Positions 11,908-23,604 are shown, counted from the stretch's first letter. The stretch is DNA of 64,000 bases from Amanita rubescens (GCA_015039365.1 WION01000010.1:744001-808000); one strand, 5' to 3'. Made by a program: numbers and translations. Notes: generated by a model not told the origin, from the sequence alone.

Positions 11908-14900
11908 ATGTCCAGGTTGTATCAAGTCACCATTACAGTCGTATATACAGGCCTCAAAGCGACGCAGTACTTCTCAGCCGACTCACCAGATGCCGTGATT
12001 AAGCTGAAGAAGGATCTCGGACTGTTAAAGTTTCCTTTGCCAAAGGCAACTAACGTCAGTTTTGTCTCCCATGGGTGCATGGGTGCTTTTTGGATAGCTT
12101 CTCTCGATAGCGTACGCGATAAACTTCCTATCTTGAATCCCATCAAATCTCACAGCCTTGCAAGCAAATGTATCAAAATTTATCTGCTTTATTAGGTCTG
12201 GACCCTTACAGGGACTTCCCTGGCACTCCAAGTCCGTATACGCAGCGGGATTTGTCTAAATTATCAATGTGCGTTGTTGTTTATCACCTCATATTCGGTT
12301 CGTCGGTGCTACGTGTACGGTTTTAGACGGGACATTCTGTGTGACTCATAGTGCGGTTATTTCCACCACTCCCCCATTCACAGCATTGATCCCTTCTTTG
12401 GCTTTGACCTTGGTAATGAAGTCCATATTATCCTGAGCTGTCTGCAGGAACAACAACCGTGAGCAACCATTCGACGGCCACATCGCCAATATTTAAGATA
12501 ATAGATATTCAAGCAAGTTCGGTACGCCAGCTGGGGGAAAATCGTACAACCGCTTTCCACTCTGCCCCCAATGTCGCATTCGCAATTACTTACTTCCGGG
12601 CTCGCGCAGACGGCTCCGCATCGCGAAAGCACGTTACAACAGAACCAGGCGCAGGTACAAGCTCAGGTCGCTCAGCAGAGCGTACCGTCCCTACAATATC
12701 GACTTCCTGCTCAAGCTCCATCCCCTCAGCAGCAGCAGCTGGGTAATGTCGTTGCAAGTCAATTCACATCACAGAATCAGCAGCAGGTACGATGAATTGT
12801 ATAATTTTATTCCAAGCTCTATACTTAGCGACATCAGCAGTATGTCACTTCTGCTCAACCATCGTCGGCAAGACCATTGACTGCCGTGAAACGTTCTGCG
12901 CCACATGATGATCGAGGTTCCGGGACTCATGATCCAGCTTCTGGCCCAAGCAAACCCCCGAAGGTCCAAAAACGTCTGAAGGTACAACCTGCTGGACCTA
13001 GTTCGGCGTCAAGCGCGGTTCCGCAGGCAGGCAATGTTTCCAGGACAGGCGCAGCTAACGATACCAACGCGACATCTCCAGGGGCGCAGATGAATCACAT
13101 GAACGGGGCCGTAGCAATGGCATCACCCCAACTTGATGGTAGCGGGCGGATGGTTAAGTCCGCATCAGACAACGTGACAAACACGACCTCTCTCCCAGAA
13201 ACTGCAGCTTCGGTGTCGACAAGTAAGGAGACATCAGTGAGTCAGAGTCAGGTATGTTGTTCTCCAGCCCTATCGTCGTGACTTTGTCAATTTTTGTGCA
13301 AATTCAGGCTCCGATCACGAATGCTGCACCAAATCAACCAAAAGCTCGCGTAACAGCGACGACACAACATGCTCAATCTGCAGTTGGTCAGTCCCAAGCA
13401 CAAGGATCGAGGCATCCAAATTCAGCAGCGGCAACTCCTACAACCGTATCCCAACCTCAAGTGCAGTTGAATGGCCAATCAAAACAAGCAACGCGGACAT
13501 TAGGTGAGCTGATGCGTCTTCTGCAACCACGCTTATCTTATGTTTAACCACAAGCACAACCTCAATCGGGTCAATCTCCACAAGTTCAGGTACAAAGACC
13601 AAATACTCGCGCCGCAGCGGCAGCAACAGTGTCCCGACCTCAAACACGAGCACAAGCACAGCGGAACCAACCTCAAGTGCAACCAAATCAACAGCAAAGT
13701 CAACGTCCCCCCGTTTCCCAAAGCTCAACTTTAGTACCGTCAACTCCACAATCCCAGTCCTCGCCAGCAGTAGTCACCAGCCCCGCTTCCTCCACTGCGA
13801 CGTCCCAACCACGAACCCCAACAAGTCAACCCCCCAGCAAACCTCCACCACAACGATCAAATGTTGCAAGCGGAGCAACCATCACACCTCAAACGCAAGC
13901 CCCTGCAGCATCGTCCACTCAGCAATCCCGATTAACTCAAAACACGATAGGCGGCGCAGCAATCCAAACGTCGCAAGTGCAGGTCCAAGCTCAAAATGTT
14001 GCGCTTTCGGCTGGAGCAAAAAGGTCATATCAAAACTGGGCGGGGATGCTTGTAGCGGAGGCTAAGCGAGCCAAGACCGACTCTGTGAAGAACAACTCTG
14101 CTGCACCAGCTCCGGACCGCAACGTGGAGACATCTCCAAATACAAGTGCGCCTGCGGTTGTATGTTAATCAATGCCATTTTTTTACTTTGCCGCTCACGT
14201 TCTTGCCAGCCCAAAGTTCCGTTGTCAGCTGGATCAGGACCCCCATTGCAGCCAAATAACGCGAATAATCTGCAGTCGAGTAACGCCCCCAACCCGGTGA
14301 CGGTCGCTAATACGGGTAGCCAAACAAGCCTGACGTGGGTTCCTGTCACGCCCCCCCAACGTAATGCCATAACACCTCTCTCACCGGAAAAGCGGAAGCA
14401 AGTTCAGCAGCTTGAAGAGCAACTGAAAACTGTTCAAAGGCTTCTGAATGTCCAACTTCAGCGGGAACTGCTTATTTGCCACCAGATACAGCACATCGAA
14501 TCCGACCCTGATTCTGTGCGCGTTCGGCACAAAGCCCATAAGACCGTTTTCTCTGGTAGGTTCTACCACACTCGAATATTCCTTAGTTCATTTCCCTCGT
14601 GTAGAACTGCAGAGCAGAGCAGAAGAAGCAGAGAAAAAATTGGCAGATTGGCAACTGAAAATGGAAACACCGTCGAGAATTGACCTTGAAAAAGTCAATG
14701 GCGAGTTGGAAGAGGAAAGACAACGTTATGCGGAAGTTGAAGAGCGGTTGAAGAACGAGCTGAGCAGGCTTGCACAAATCGACGAGGAGTTGCAGAAAGA
14801 AAGAAGGGCTCTAGTGGACAAGGACGCCGAGTTGCAGGACGAACGGAAGCGTCGTGCAGAAGTGGAGGAGGTGCTAATACGGGAACGCAAAGGCCCCACT

Positions 14901-15482
14901 GAGGTTGAAGAAGAGTTGAAAAACGAGCGCAAAACTCGGGAGGAGATGGAAGAAAGGCTGCAGAAGAGCTGCACTGACGCTGAGAAGGCGTTGGACGATG
15001 AACGTGGGAAGCGTACGATTGTCGAGGCGGAGCTGAAAAGTTACCGAGACGAGCGGGTGCAGATCAACGCATCACTGCAATACGAAAAAAGAGCACTGCA
15101 ATATGAAAAAAAGAGCAGGACGGATGTCGAGGAAAAGTTAAAGACGGAGCAGGCACAGCGCCTTGAGGCAACCAAAAAAACTGAAGCGATGAATATTGCG
15201 ATCACTCAAGAGCGTCTAATTCAGACGGGGCTTCGGAGTGATGTAGAAAAAGAAAGGTCTAGATGCAAGGAATTTGAGAGGCAGCTGGAAGATGAGCAAA
15301 AGAGGCGGGCTGAGCTTGAAGAATCACTACGTGTGGAGATGAAGCGGCGGGTTGAGGCGGAAGATTTGCTCAAGGATGTTGAGAGAGAATGCCGATCGCC
15401 GTTTGTCGTTCCGGCATTGCTAGAGGCATATGCGACTATTTCTAATGTCACCAGTCGGTCACTGGGGGTGAATGGATCGTGA
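11908..15482 (+). CDS. unnamed coiled-coil protein with Gln/Pro/Ser-rich middle (tandem pair, copy 1)
   Basis: Exon 1 (11908-12111) encodes a compact ~68-residue domain starting MSRLYQVTITVVYTGLKATQ. Short exons follow (PCKQMYQNLSALLGLDPY; IIDPFFGFDLGNEVHIILSC, acceptor near 12380). Then comes a long disordered region (about 12520-14370) very rich in Gln, Pro, Ser and Thr, with basic nuclear-localisation-like patches (KRSYQNW, AKRAKT). The last part (about 14370-15400) is a continuous charged coiled coil of repeated E/R/L-rich heptads. It ends in the motif DVERECRSPFVVPALLEAY and a short tail. I do not recognise the family. The next gene has the same first domain and the same terminal motif, so the two are tandem paralogues. 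The architecture suggests a dimeric, possibly nuclear, scaffold or regulator; that is inference. Confidence 0.7.
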
Positions 15483-15655
15483 ACATGTACATGTACGTGT
15501 TCTCCTCCCCTTTTAAGATTTTGACTGATAAGATTAGAAAGTTTCTTATCTAAAACTAATTGTACTATACATTACGTCATAAAACACCGCTATATCACCG
15601 AATGTAGAACCGTAGGAAGCACCTAAGGTGATATTATCCCGGGACCCCTACCATC

Positions 15656-17356
15656 ATGTCTACTCCCTATATCCTGACTATCAATGTACGATACCACCAC
15701 GGAATCAAGGCTACTCAGCTCTTCTCGAAGGCTTCATCCGATGCCAACGCGCAGCTTAAGCAGGACCTACAGAAGCTCAAGTTTCCTACACCAGCCGAAT
15801 GTAATATTACTTTTGTTTCTCCGGGCTGTATGAAAGCGATATGGATCACGACATTGACCAGTGTGCGCATTATGAGTCGTTCTTTCCTCGTGGGAGACAA
15901 TGATGCTAATGCCAGCGCTTGTTGTGTGACACAACAGCCATTGTACAGACGACTGAAATCACTAGTTTATCGATCGAAAGCTCCGCACTTCTGGGACTCC
16001 GAAGCGAGGCCGAATCAGCTAGACATGTACGTTCAGATCACCTTCAAGTGCACCTGGAGCCGAGCTCCTATACGTTGCGGCTTTGTGTGCATCTTAACAG
16101 AGAACGTAGCTAACAGAGCTATGTTTTTGATAGCGAATGGATAACTCTTCAGGAAACGTGAGCTCTCCCTTCTACTTCTGTTTTCCGGGTTCTTACTCTG
16201 CGATTAAAGTCCCGTCGATTCGGGTACCAGTCAAAACCCCGGTGATACACAATCCAACCTCAATAGTACAACATCCGGCTCTGCCCGTGACAGTAGTATT
16301 CAAGGGAGAAAAAGAGGGTACTCAACTGACAACACGATAGCTACGAATAGAGAACTCAGGGCGAGCACATCCCGCAGACGCGCCTCTGATGGTTTGGTAC
16401 CAAGTCCCTCGAAGCGTTCTAGGATAGATGCCGATGGAAGAGACAGGATGCCGGACTTGGCACTGCAAGCTGGGCGGACATTCGTGGGTTCGCCTTTGCT
16501 TTCTCGCGCATCAACTTTTGAGGTGTCTTCCTAGACCCCGCAAAAAACATCGCCATCCAACCGATCTCGGCCGTCTGTTTCAACTGGAAAGCAACGAAGC
16601 AATGGCCAATCTGGTGCGCCTACTCCCGGAAGCAGTTCAAAGCCCGTACGACGCTCAACAAGATTCAACGGCTCTATCGCCCCTTCCACCTCAACGTCTA
16701 CAAGGCAAGAGATGCTGTTTGCATGTGAATTAAAGCTAACGTGTAGTAACGTTAGTATATCGGAACAAACATGGACGGACAAGAACTCTGGCGAGGTACG
16801 ACTTGCTAGATTCTTTAAAATTAGCATTGACATGTAGCAGGAGCCAAAGTTAACGGACAAAGTTGAACCCACGACATCGGAATTCAATTCGTACAACCCT
16901 TTAGTATGCATTCCTCGCGTCTGGAAATCCTACAGCAGTAAGTGTTGATATGCGTGATTGGACCTTATTTACCGACTTCTTTAATCTCCTGATCAATTCA
17001 ACAATACTTGTTCAGTCGACCTGACAGAAATGGAGCGCAAGCTCGAGAATGAGAAGGAGGATCGCCGCAGGTTGGAAGAATCGCTTAAAAAGATGCAGGA
17101 TAGCCTAGATGCAGTGCGATCCAAGCTATCGACCGTTGATGTGGAACTAAAAGCGGAGCGGGAAAGGCGAGAGGAATTGGAAAAAGAACTTGTTGGAGAG
17201 AGGAAGAGGCGCATCGAAGTGGAGAATCTTCTGAACGATGTGGAGAGGGAATGTCGGACGCCCTTTGTGGTGCCCGCGATGATAGAGGCATTCAAGACGA
17301 TTTCCACGCTTACGACTTGGACTATGGATATAAAAAACTCCACGAGTTCAACATAA
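15656..17356 (+). CDS. unnamed coiled-coil protein (tandem pair, copy 2)
   Basis: This is a paralogue of the preceding gene, starting 174 bp after it on the same strand. Exon 1 begins MSTPYILTINVRYHHGIKATQ and keeps the FSKAS.DA...LKFP.P pattern and FVSPGCM of copy 1. The Gln-rich middle is replaced by a shorter Ser/Arg-rich region (16200-16720) with basic patches SRRRASDG and PSKRSRID. An apparent stop at 16530-16532 lies inside a good 51-nt intron (16484-16534, phase 0). The last exon (from about 17016) is a shorter coiled coil ending DVERECRTPFVVPAMIEAF, almost the same as copy 1. The coiled coil is about a third as long as in copy 1. Function is unknown. Confidence 0.65.
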
Positions 17357-17413
17357 CTGTATTGCATTGGCTGTCTGTTACATCGATACGACTACGATAC
17401 GATACACACACGA

Positions 17414-18371
17414 TTATACCCAAAGATGACCTTCCATCACCTGAACTGCAGACCCCACTAGCTCAATGGCCTTTATTTCGCCGTCGTCGCAGATGGTAAC
17501 CACCACTCCAATTTCACTTCTCCTGCCCATCTCTACGCCCTGCACGATTTCCACAGCCCACTTACCTTTTCCCTCTCTCTGTGCTAACCAACCTGCCAGC
17601 GTACTCGCCGCAGAACCTGTTGCAGGATCTTCCAACGTCGCGTCAAACATTCTCGTTTGAACATGTAATGTACCGTTCAGTTCGCCATTCCCCGCTTCCT
17701 TGTCGAGGACGGTGAATGCATAAAGGCCAATGAATCCCGACCAGTCTCCCAAGCCATGTATTGCTATTCTCTGTGTAAATGACCCAAGCCGCGCAAGTGC
17801 ATCCGTCGATTTGAGCTGCACTAGGAGAAAGGTCATACCCTTCACTATGGACGCAACAACCTCCAACCCATCCAACCCATTCACATAGTCGTCGGGGGCG
17901 AGGCGTGCCTGATCTTTCTTGATTGTAGGGTGTGCATATGGCGCATGTACTTTGAAGTCGACAGGGACTCTGAGCTTGACTCTCGCTATGCCTGGGCCAC
18001 CTGCTCCATTGGTGGGGAGTAGGACCACAGGGATTGACCCCGCTTTGGTCAGAAGCGTTGTCTCGCTCATCCCGGGTCGGACATTGTTCAAAAGATGCCA
18101 GCCAGAACCGATCGTCGGATGCCCGGCAAATGGTAACTCCTCAGACGTCGTATATATGTCAATATTCGTCTGGTCAAATCGATCCCCGCCGTTTTCGTGC
18201 AAAAAAAACAGTTTCTGATAGGTTGAATTCCCGTGCGATGCTCAGCTTCTTTTCCGGTTCTAGATCGCGACCCGGTGGTAGGTGGACAATCGCAAGGGGG
18301 TTGCCTTTGTAGGGCACTGTAGTAAAAACATCGAGTCGATAAAATTTGAGCTTGAGTTGTTCGGATGACAT
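17414..18371 (-). pseudogene. PhzF-family isomerase-like gene with one frame break in an A8 run
   Basis: Two overlapping frames together cover a complete PhzF-like protein of about 318 aa with no intron. The first (18371 to about 18203) ends in SETVF, which includes the catalytic Glu position of the family. The second (18202-17414) continues with LPFAGHPTIGSG and DPATGSAAS, both family signatures. The switch falls exactly on eight consecutive A (18201-18208, plus strand); seven would keep one frame. PhzF relatives catalyse isomerisation or epimerisation of small metabolites, and most fungal members have no known substrate. Because everything else is intact, the break may be a sequencing error in a homopolymer and the gene may be functional. 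It converges with the coiled-coil gene copy 2, with 57 bp between the stop codons. Confidence 0.8.
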
Positions 18372-18563
18372 TGTTTCGGAGCGGTGGAATAGTTTAGATG
18401 TGGGTGACGTAGCGTCAAGTTGCGTTGGTTATATCTGAAATTATACCTGTGATGGATATACTTCATCCTAAAAAGATGTGAACATACTGGAGTCCGGTGC
18501 AATGTATCGCAGATCGCTTGTATCGCCCACACCCGCCGGATTATAGCCGATTATCCAGAGACG

Positions 18564-18674
18564 GTGTATTATTCTCGGCTATCACTCCAGGTTAGGACAG
18601 ATCGTCAGAGATCTTCCTATCAGACGGCGGATAAACTTGATGCCGTATGTTAAGCTTCAATTGATCTGAGGAAA
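18564..18674 (+). repeat. direct repeat, left copy (bounds the CRN/kinase block)
   Basis: About 111 bp, highly similar to 23639-23759. Both begin GTGTATTATTCTCGGC and end TTGATCTGAGGAAA. The right copy has one extra ~10-bp duplication (TTCTTCCTAC). The two copies enclose the DUR3 fragments, the CRN gene and the kinase gene. Confidence 0.85.
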
Positions 18675-18683
18675 TTGAGACAA

Positions 18684-18927
18684 TTTCGTAGAGCCAAGCG
18701 GCAAGACTGAGAGTAGTTGAGAACATGAATGGAATGGCAAACCTGACAAGTGTTAAAATTAACGGCGAAAGATAATTAATTAATTCATAGTTCAGTATAG
18801 AAACATATACCAAGCGAGGCCCCCCAGCGGGTCGACTCGCGATAGCAGGTTGCCAGTAGGCTTCTTGGAAATTACAGGGAACAGGATTGGCCTGTGCCTG
18901 TTCCTGTAAATGTAAAGGAGGCTTCGT
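18684..18927 (-). pseudogene. DUR3: DUR3 fragment 1
   Basis: This segment is strongly similar, in the same orientation, to 25848-26162 of the neighbouring DUR3 gene. It includes exon sequence before GLAAVAL and the TVKAYLLGGLAW region, and is shortened by deletions. It then jumps to DUR3 position 26244 for the last 22 bp. It cannot encode a transporter. The fragment abuts the left direct repeat and lies just upstream of the CRN gene. Confidence 0.85.
18906..18927 (+). repeat. 22-bp direct repeat, left of CRN gene
   Basis: Identical 22-bp strings occur here, at 21971-21992, and inside DUR3 at 26244-26265. The first two bracket the CRN gene. Confidence 0.85.
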
Positions 18928-19304
18928 TACCTTCCCTATCTTATCGTTCGGGTTTCTACATGTTTATCTTATCGTCGATCACATTTTGTTGTTCCGTTCA
19001 CTCGTTTATTTCTTATTGCTTCTGGCCATGGTGTGCCACTGTGCAGGTGAATTATGGATCGTTCAAACGCAATTTCAATCTTTGAGGATAAGATATTTGT
19101 GACAGCGTGACTGTCAATGTGGCCTTGTTCTGCGTCGGACCAAACTATAACCTACTATAACCCGCTATGCCCATTGGGGGCCGATCTTTCCAGAACCCGT
19201 ATATTAACATTTCGACGTTGTCGCGTTGACGCGATGTACATTTTTAGAACACATATCTTCTTCAAACGTTGTTGACGTGTGTTATTCGCCAGTGATCTCA
19301 GACC

Positions 19305-21634
19305 ATGGATAACCCTCGCCAGCTTAATCTCAATTGTGTTATCGAAGGGGAATATAGCGTCTTTCCAGTTACCGTGGGGCACGATTGTGTGACTGGCACT
19401 TTGAGGCAAAAGATAAAACAGGCGTGTGCGGTTACCTTTAAGGATGTTGATGCTTACACTCTGCCAAATTGTGGAAGGTGAGCGACATTGATGAGTCGCT
19501 AAGTGAAGTGACATTGGCTTACTCCCGCAGGTCAACGTTAATCTCAACGATTACGACGAGCCCTCTCTCAGCAACCTAAGACTTGGGGATCTTGAGGGCA
19601 TCAAAAAGTTGACATGGGAGTCCGTCTCGGAACTTTGGCCGAATCAACCGTCCACCGCGTTCCTCCACATAATTGTAAAGGCCCCGACCACTGGTGAGTG
19701 AGAGTAAATCTCCACGGTTGAGCGTTACTTCAATCTTGTCTCGGTTTTGAATCATATGTGTTATCACACCGCACGATTCTGTGCTTGCACTTGCCACCTC
19801 CACAGCCGCCCGCAAGCGTAACCTCGATGGCATTGGTTCCGATGAAGAGAGGGGTAAAAGACACAAAGCGGGTGAGTGGGCGTTGTGTTAGCTTTCAGCC
19901 TCATGTCTTCCATTCTCATCTGACTCCTCGGCATCTCTCCTTCGACTTCTCATTCCTATATGCATCATAACACTGATATTTACCCCTATTAGCAGCCATC
20001 CCACTATCCACGTCTCAGAATTCAAATCTCCCGCATGGCTCTTCAGACGATGACAACGTACTTGCGAGCCTCCACGAGCTCCACACCCATTTGTGGGGTA
20101 AAGATCGGATTGACCACAGGGATGAATTGGCCTGCTCAATTCTCGACCTTGCGCCTTTCGACGCCCTTCAATCTAATCATACGTCCAGACAAAATCCTCC
20201 TCATCCGTAATGAGTATGTCGCAGCATACAACTATATCCTTGAGCGTACGCTCATGACGCCAAAACAACCGAGGGCAACGCTAGTCACAGGTCAACCAGG
20301 AATCGGTCCGTCGACTCTCGAATGCATGGCTCTGGCTGATTTAACTTGATAGGAAAGTCATCTATTCTTATTTTACGTTTTGGCACGTCGGCTTCATGAC
20401 CGGGGCTCCGTCGCTTTCCAGATCGATACGCATAAATATTGCCTCTTCGATCAGAATGGTGTAACTTTGCATTCAACAACATCATATGGTTGTGTTCCAG
20501 AAGGGACCTGGGCACTTTCCGATACTGATGTAGGCGCTCGAGACGGCCCTTGCGCCGCCTTCTGGCAGTCAGCGTTTCACGTCATACACACGAGCTCGCC
20601 GTCTTCGACTCATTGGAAGCGTTGGGTAAAAATCCTTGGCGCTAGTAAGTACATCATGGACGTGTGGGGGCCTGAGGAGTTTCAAACATTGCTGTACGTG
20701 GTATTGTGTGCTACACCGTTCTTCCACTGATGTATTCATACCAGCGCTCTCAAAGCCCTCGAAATTCCGCAAGGTAAATCTCTCTTTGAGAAATATGGAC
20801 CGAGCCCCAGTGTCATCATCGACATTCTCACCAGTAATTTCGACGAGGATGGTTACAAGAATGAAGTCGACACAGCGGCCCACAAACTAGCAGCCGAATT
20901 TTCAGCAGTTTTTCTGGAACTCATCGATTTGAATTTCGGTGACAACATTTTCTTGTAAGGTATTTACCGTCAGGCCAAAGAAAACCAGGCGAGGAAGCTA
21001 TACCTTGGAGATCCCAACCCCGTTTCTCTCTCGTACTTTTGGCCTAGCTATGTCCCGCCAAGCGGCAGCCCAACAGCATACTTTTTTCAGGATGCTCAGC
21101 AGTTATCCGTCTTTTTGTAGTGCTGCAGAATGGCTATTTGAGCATTATGCCCATAACCGCCTTTCCGAACCGAAGCGTGAAAAACTTGGGGCATATACCC
21201 TAGATGGAACACTACACCACATTCCTGTGCCTTCTAGGATGATTGCAGGCTCCACTGCGCTGAAGCGCATCCAGCCGCCACACAATTTCTACTGGCGACC
21301 TGTAGAGCCCAACTTCAAAGGTGTTGACGCTATCATTCGCTTTGAAGATGATGTATGGGCGCTACAGTACACAATAAGTGGAGTACATAAGCCTGCAACA
21401 GATGGCCTTCTCGAGATTCGTGATGGGATGAATCACAAAACAGGTGTCAAATGGCACCTAGTTATGGTAGGCTCAGAGAAGTTGAGGAATGCGGAGGAAG
21501 CCCGGGATAACCAGAAACTGGGGGAGGAGTGGAAGTGGACAACCATTGTTTATGCAAGTGAGTTGCCAATGGGCCAGTTTGATCGAAAACATGCAAAGAT
21601 CCTTGACACTATTTTAAATGAAGTGAGTACATAG
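19305..21634 (+). pseudogene. Crinkler (CRN)-type protein: ubiquitin-like header, P-loop NTPase, REase-like domain
   Basis: Exons from 19305 encode the CRN header (LNLNCVIEGEYSVFPV; LWKV-type strand end at 19466-19477; then LRLGDLEGIKKL and FLHIIVKAP). A basic linker follows (RKRNLDGIGSDEERGK), then a P-loop NTPase (VTGQPGIG before the intron, GKS after it, near 20300-20360). The C-terminal domain (about 20950-21634) carries PTPFLSRTFGLA, NFKGVDAII and WALQYTIS, as in restriction-endonuclease-fold CRN tails. CRN proteins are thought to act in nuclei, as effectors or in conflict between genomes; the target of this one is unknown. The frame breaks by one base in at least four places (near 19460, 20190, 20360 and 20950, the last in a TTTT run). 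It is therefore decayed, unless these are sequence errors. It lies between two DUR3 fragments. Confidence 0.75.
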
Positions 21635-21911
21635 CAATTATTACATGAACATTCATAGACTTTAGGATACAAACAGGCCAATGACACAGATCAAAGAGCA
21701 GATTCGGATGACCTGATGGATTTGTGATATTTCTCTTTTTTCTCCGAAAGATTATTAAGTCTGCTAGCTTGTTTGAGCTAAGGATGTATGTTCAGAAGAA
21801 TGTCGTGAGGGAGTTGTAAAAGTGAAAACAGAGAAGTGCATTACTAGTAGTATGGTGTGTCTGGTCAAAGAGTCAAGACTCATCAAATAGTTCAAATCGT
21901 TTGGACGCCTG

Positions 21912-22045
21912 TTCCTCCCAATTCTTGGACTTTACGTAAACAGTAAATGCGTAGACCTAGAACAATGTAAGTAAATGTAAAGGAGGCTTCGTCATAACAT
22001 ACGAGGATAATTGCTAACAAAATGGTCTGTGCGTGCTGTAGATGC
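21912..22045 (-). pseudogene. DUR3: DUR3 fragment 2
   Basis: Nearly the same as 26190-26318 of DUR3, in the same orientation. In the intact DUR3 gene this stretch lies directly next to the region of fragment 1. The CRN gene thus sits between two halves of one partial DUR3 copy. Confidence 0.85.
21971..21992 (+). repeat. 22-bp direct repeat, right of CRN gene
   Basis: Second copy of the 22-bp string at 18906-18927. Here it lies within DUR3 fragment 2, in its native context. Confidence 0.85.
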
Positions 22046-22140
22046 GCTCACATAACATCGTCAAGCTCACTCCGAGGGACTGGGTAGGAGCCTGCTAACG
22101 TCCTGTCACTCGCGTCCCCCTCAAACAAATCTCGAACATC

Positions 22141-23604
22141 ATGAAAACCACGCTCCCAACTTTGTCTTACAATCCAACAGGTTTCGTGTGGTTCGAAGAT
22201 TTTCACAGTTCCGCGTACACAAAGGAACGAGCGTTTCCACGAACGGATCTTGAACATTTGGTTCGATGGGATACATTTGAAACAGAGATTAATGACGCTA
22301 TTGGTGCTCGCATGTCCGCTATGAACATTCCCTTGGGCGCCGAATATGACCTTGGGCCGCTACGAAAGAAACGACCACGCGTGACGGACGAAGAAGCTGT
22401 TCGACGGGTGGCGGAAGTACAACTGCACGATTTGGTGGTAGATGTTCTGGGTATACTTGGGATTGAAGGATGGTTCTCCTCGCCTTCTGGAAAAAATCAG
22501 ATCGTTGGGGAGCCCGACTTTTCTTGGTTGCGGGATACCACCATGCATCCCAGGGTTGTGGTACGTGTATCAATGATTTCTGTTTTTGACAGGCCTCATC
22601 TTTGTGGGACAGGTAGAGTACAAGACAAAATGGGCGGCTCCTCCTTGAGGACTTGCCTGCGTATTTTCGACGTAAAGCACATAAAAATGCAAACTTAAAT
22701 GTTCGGGAGCGACAGTCAATCGACGCTGTCTTCCAACTCTACGGCTATATGACGTTTAACGACAACAAATATGGCATACTCAGTAATATGCAGTATGCTT
22801 GGTTTTTCCAACGCATATTAGAGACTGCCGATAACGAAGGCAAAAACTTGCAGTACTACGGGCCAATCAAGTTTGATGTTGATTCGGATCATTCGCCAAG
22901 TATGCTCAAAGCCTTTGTGGGCACCATTTTGCTTGCAGAAACTGATTCTATCCGGTTTCATAGTTCCCCAACCCCTGCCAAAGCACCCGATGACCGATAC
23001 TTCGGTGTAACTCTCACAGCTATTCGTAACCGTGACGCAGCCATCGCGGAGGCACGGTCGTACCATTCTGTCGTCGTGAACGGATCATATCAGGTTTTGC
23101 CACTTGACCCTCGTCTTTGCCATTTCGACCGTAGTGCCGTGCGTCATGTTCCGCGACGAGGCTCTACATTAAAGGCAAAACTGGAGAGAGGAATCTTGGC
23201 CGGAGGTAACCTGAATGTCTTCTGCAAAATTGTGGATCTTTTTCAGAGGAGAGATTCCATCGATGCACTCAATCTGGAGGCGCGCAATTATGCCACTTTA
23301 TTTGCAAGGTACAGTTATCCCACGCGTCTACGGATATTACGATGTTTGGGGACTCTTGAGGCTCCTTGCTCTTGAAGACGTTGGTACTGCGATCCCGGAA
23401 GACGGGGAAATCGATACCCAGACGAGGGCTCTCATGAGATCTGCTCTTGCTCGCATCCACTCGGCAGGATATGTTCACGGTGATATTGCACGACGCAACT
23501 TTTGCAAGAAGGGTGGTGTGGTATACCTGGTTGACTTAGAGACGTTGGCGGCGGGAAATCTTGAACAAATGAATGACGAATTAGCCCAAATTAATAAATT
23601 GTAG
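22141..23604 (+). pseudogene. PD-(D/E)XK-like plus protein-kinase-like protein, two frame breaks
   Basis: The first exon starts at 22141 (MKTTLPTLSYNPTGFVWFED). It contains DLVVDVLGILGIEGWF followed by GEPDFSW. After an intron with acceptor at 22612 comes VEYKTKW. The spacing PD...ExK is that of the PD-(D/E)XK nuclease fold. The C-terminal third has kinase features: an HGDIARRNF catalytic loop and VYLVDLE in the place of the DFG motif (23475-23545), preceded by IPRVYGYYDVWG (hinge-like). The reading frame must shift by one base near 22645, just after VEYKTKW, and again near 23305. Fungal proteins combining such an N-terminal module with an atypical kinase occur next to or as part of CRN-like systems, so the neighbourhood fits. 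Function is unknown. It is either decayed or affected by sequence error. Confidence 0.65.

Noticed and set aside
13438..13749. Antisense Leu/Val-rich frame opposite the Gln/Pro-rich region
   Set aside because: Reverse reading of CAA/CCA-rich codons gives hydrophobic residues; an artefact of composition.
16530..16532. In-frame TAG in the middle of coiled-coil gene copy 2
   Set aside because: It lies in a 51-nt GT-AG intron (16484-16534) of phase 0, so it is not a premature stop.
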